Shown: positions 50,516-52,548 of the stretch, piece after piece | Layout of the letters: the number at the start of each line of letters is the position of its first letter | Position numbering within the stretch: position 1 is the first letter of the stretch | From: Armatimonadota bacterium | GTDB taxonomy: Bacteria > Armatimonadota > UBA5829 | Reading direction: 5' to 3' | Length of the DNA: 52,548 nucleotides | Assembly: GCA_026392045.1 (NCBI GenBank) | Contig: JAPLCU010000006.1 | Span: forward strand, 1 to 52,548 | The notes under the pieces: model-generated | Seen by the model: the letters and a program-made list of their open reading frames with translations, nothing else | Told to the model about the DNA's origin: nothing | Databases searched by the model: none | Program-made: the position numbers and the translations under genes

Positions 50516-52135
50516 TTACCAATCATCCGTTCTAAACGGTGACGCAGGCAGTCCTTCTTGATTGTAAAGATTTGCTCCTTCGGGATTCATGCTATAGGCA
50601 TAGCGAACAGCCACCGGTTTGGCAACATCGGGGCTTGAGACAACTACTGTTTTGCCGTCGATTACAGCATTCGCCCACACCCATTTCTTGTCCTCACCAG
50701 AGATAGCAAATCTCTTGAGCTTTGAGCTATCCTCAACAGCAGGGTTGAGGCCGTCTTTCTTACCAACCATCAGGCCGTTTCCGATGCTATCGAAAGAAAT
50801 TCTGATCTTGCTCTTTTCAATTTGCATACCCTTGTAAAGTGGGCCGGAGTAAACAATCTTCTTGCCGTAATCTTTCGCCAGAGCCCAGAGAGCAAGCCTC
50901 TCACCAACGTCAAACTTATTCTTAGGATGAATATCACCGGCTTCGCCGACATCGACCGTCACCGCCATACCACTGTTCGGTATTACTTTAAGCGCCTGAA
51001 GCATGCCCATTCGAATCATCTGCCATCCGGGCTTGTCCCCGCCAGAGGGATCATTATTTGGCGGGTCCAGAATGGTAAGCTGAACGTAGTAGAATGGGAA
51101 CTCATTGCCCCAAAGCTTCCGCCAACTGCCCACCAGGGCGCTGAGCTTGTCAATATATGTCTGCTGTTCCGCTCCGTTATTCTCTCCCTGATACCAGAGC
51201 ACTCCCTTTATGGCGAAAGGAGTCAAGGGGTTGATCATGCCATTGTAGAGGGTACTGACCTCGCAGCGGCCATCAAAGTTCTCGTTGGGGTGCGGGCCGA
51301 CCTTCGGAGGATCAGAAACTTCTTTACCATCAGCCATATTCTGCTTGGCATCAGCGACCCATTTTTCCATATCGGCGATGGTCTTCTTGTGCCAATTGTC
51401 GATAGCATCCTGTCTTTGCTTCGCGAGGTAAGCCACAGCTGGATAATCTGTAAAAGCGGTCGGCGGCAGCCAGGCCTCTATCGATGAACCCCCGATAGCG
51501 GCCTCAAGAATACCTATTGGAACGCCCGTCTCCTTGAAAACCTTGCGGGCGAAATAGAAGCCGACGGCAGGGCAATCGCCAATCTCTTTGGCGTCTGGGA
51601 CGATGCGTTTCCAAGGCTTCAACCTGGCGAGGTCTTCGTCAATAGCTACCCGGTACCAGGGTTTCTCCACGAGATCTTCCATGAGCGGGCCTGACCAGCA
51701 TCCCCAACCGCCCCGGAAGCGAATCATCGGATAATCTGCGGATTTGATGTCCTCCGGGGCATTACAGCCGCCGATGCCGAAAGACATATTGGATTGCCCG
51801 CTGCAAAGCCAGACGTCGCCGACAAGTATGTCAGTCAATTCGATCTTGTTCTTGCCAATGACAGTAAGATTCTGAGGTGTCGTATTGGCTTTCATCGGGG
51901 CGAGCTTGACAGCCCATTTGCCTTTTTCGTCGGTTATAGCGGACAGATTCTGGCCGCCAAACTGCACGCTCACTTTTTCGCCAGGATTGCCCCATCCCCA
52001 GACGTTGACGTTTATGTCGCGCTGGAGAATCATGTGGTCAGTGAACACCCTCTGCAGCCGCACGTCTGCACGCGCTGCCGCCGCCATACACAGCGCGACC
52101 AAAAGAACCACAGACAGTTTCAATTTTGCATTCAT
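50516..52135 (-). CDS. Secreted sialate O-acetylesterase-like enzyme (SASA family)
   Basis: The 539-residue protein has a signal peptide (VVLLVALCMAAAARA), an N-terminal beta domain (FTDHMILQRDINVNVWGWGNPGEKV), and an SGNH-type esterase core with the nucleophile serine in CSGQSNM, IGILEAAIGGSSIEAWLP, VLWYQGENN and DIHPKNK. It removes O-acetyl groups from sialic acid or, in environmental bacteria, from acetylated plant polysaccharides. ATG 52135 has an AAAGAAAGA purine stretch upstream but no classic SD. It probably works with the GH27 and GH32 enzymes next to it. Confidence 0.93.
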   Translation of the reverse strand: MNAKLKLSVVLLVALCMAAAARADVRLQRVFTDHMILQRDINVNVWGWGNPGEKVSVQFGGQNLSAITDEKGKWAVKLAPMKANTTPQNLTVIGKNKIELTDILVGDVWLCSGQSNMSFGIGGCNAPEDIKSADYPMIRFRGGWGCWSGPLMEDLVEKPWYRVAIDEDLARLKPWKRIVPDAKEIGDCPAVGFYFARKVFKETGVPIGILEAAIGGSSIEAWLPPTAFTDYPAVAYLAKQRQDAIDNWHKKTIADMEKWVADAKQNMADGKEVSDPPKVGPHPNENFDGRCEVSTLYNGMINPLTPFAIKGVLWYQGENNGAEQQTYIDKLSALVGSWRKLWGNEFPFYYVQLTILDPPNNDPSGGDKPGWQMIRMGMLQALKVIPNSGMAVTVDVGEAGDIHPKNKFDVGERLALWALAKDYGKKIVYSGPLYKGMQIEKSKIRISFDSIGNGLMVGKKDGLNPAVEDSSKLKRFAISGEDKKWVWANAVIDGKTVVVSSPDVAKPVAVRYAYSMNPEGANLYNQEGLPASPFRTDDW

Positions 52136-52246
52136 CTTTCTTTACTCCACTTCCATATATTGATATTCGTACATTGTGAACAGAGAAACCAACCAATTTA
52201 CTCTACATGATATCATAATAAGCATCCTGTTGATCCCCCTAGCGAG

Positions 52247-52362
52247 AGAGTTCAGTCTTGCGGGAATTACATGTCATCCTGAACTCGATTCAGGATCTGT
52301 TACGCTTAAGGCTTAGATTCCGAATCAAGTTCGGAATGACAAATACACTAAGACTGAACTCT
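52247..52362. repeat. R1 repeat copy 2 (116 bp, intact)
   Basis: Perfect 13-bp inverted ends AGAGTTCAGTCTT and AAGACTGAACTCT enclose the same two hairpins as copy 1. It is followed after 4 bp by another copy in the same orientation. Confidence 0.85.
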
Positions 52363-52366
52363 TACG

Positions 52367-52455
52367 AGAGTTCAGTCTTGCGGGAATTACATGTCATCCT
52401 GAACTCGGATTCAGGATCTGTTACGCTTAAGGCTTAGATTCCGAATCAAGTTCAC
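52367..52455. repeat. R1 repeat copy 3, cut by the R2-type element
   Basis: The left end and first hairpin are intact (with one extra G in the hairpin loop). The sequence stops after CCGAATCAAGTTCA, where the next element begins. Confidence 0.8.
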
Positions 52456-52548
52456 TAGCGTCCCATAATTATTGAAACAAGTCATTATTGCCTATGGTTT
52501 ACGCTCATAACCCTATGGTTTCCGCTGATCCCATTGTTGGTTTTTGCA
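52456..52548. mobile_element. R2-type element, end only; continues beyond the window
   Basis: The first 11 bases, TAGCGTCCCAT, are the R2 end with one change. The next 80 bases are the reverse complement of the right end of the element at 46592-46879 with only a few differences. It is inserted in the second hairpin of an R1 copy. The part outside the window may hold a full transposase. Confidence 0.75.

Overview
The window looks like chromosomal DNA of a free-living, polysaccharide-rich bacterium with an outer membrane. The evidence is two YjbH-like beta-barrel proteins, a secretin-like protein, many Sec signal peptides and a Wzm/Wzt O-polysaccharide exporter. The mix of LamG, NPCBM, SUMF1-fold and hydrazine-synthase-alpha-like c-type cytochrome proteins is usual in Armatimonadota and the Planctomycetota/Verrucomicrobiota group. 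No rRNA or other phylogenetic marker is present, so the phylum stays open. Several genes use GTG or TTG starts behind strong Shine-Dalgarno (SD) sequences. No tRNA, rRNA or CRISPR array was seen.

Region 1 (1-18236, all on the minus strand) is a surface-polysaccharide cluster. Read from its promoter end it runs gmd, fcl (GDP-L-fucose), an O-antigen ligase/polymerase, Wzm, Wzt, a DUF268 protein, a GT-C-like membrane protein, a methyltransferase, a DPM1-like glycosyltransferase, a zinc-ribbon protein, another methyltransferase, a glycosyltransferase, an epimerase, a DegT aminotransferase, a glycosyltransferase and a partial GT2. Wzm has lost its N-terminus at its junction with the ligase gene. 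A polyprenyl-phosphate phosphoribose transferase-like UbiA gene starts divergently at 18780.

Region 2 (20198-36312) holds envelope and secreted proteins: a YjbH-like barrel, a short secretin-like protein, a 1600-residue protein with five LamG modules and a zinc peptidase, a GH127 arabinofuranosidase with a broken 3' end, a SUMF1-fold protein, a metallophosphatase and a GH2 enzyme. Between them at 29542-30801 is the most unusual gene: an ECF sigma factor fused in frame to a PheS-like (phenylalanyl-tRNA synthetase alpha) catalytic core.

Region 3 (36325-43675, minus strand) is one apparent operon. It encodes two sugar ABC permeases, a solute-binding protein, a two-haem-site cytochrome with a TolB-like propeller, and an NPCBM metallopeptidase. 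No ABC ATPase is present.

Region 4 (43927-52135) has a DUF305-like helical protein, a second YjbH-like barrel, a periplasmic cyclophilin, and three secreted glycan enzymes (GH27, GH32, sialate O-acetylesterase).

A 116-bp repeat with terminal inverted repeats (here R1) occurs in four copies. Two of these are interrupted by a second element (R2), one with a clean 15-bp target duplication. A separate 45-nt hairpin repeat sits between two convergent gene pairs and shows a compensatory base-pair change.
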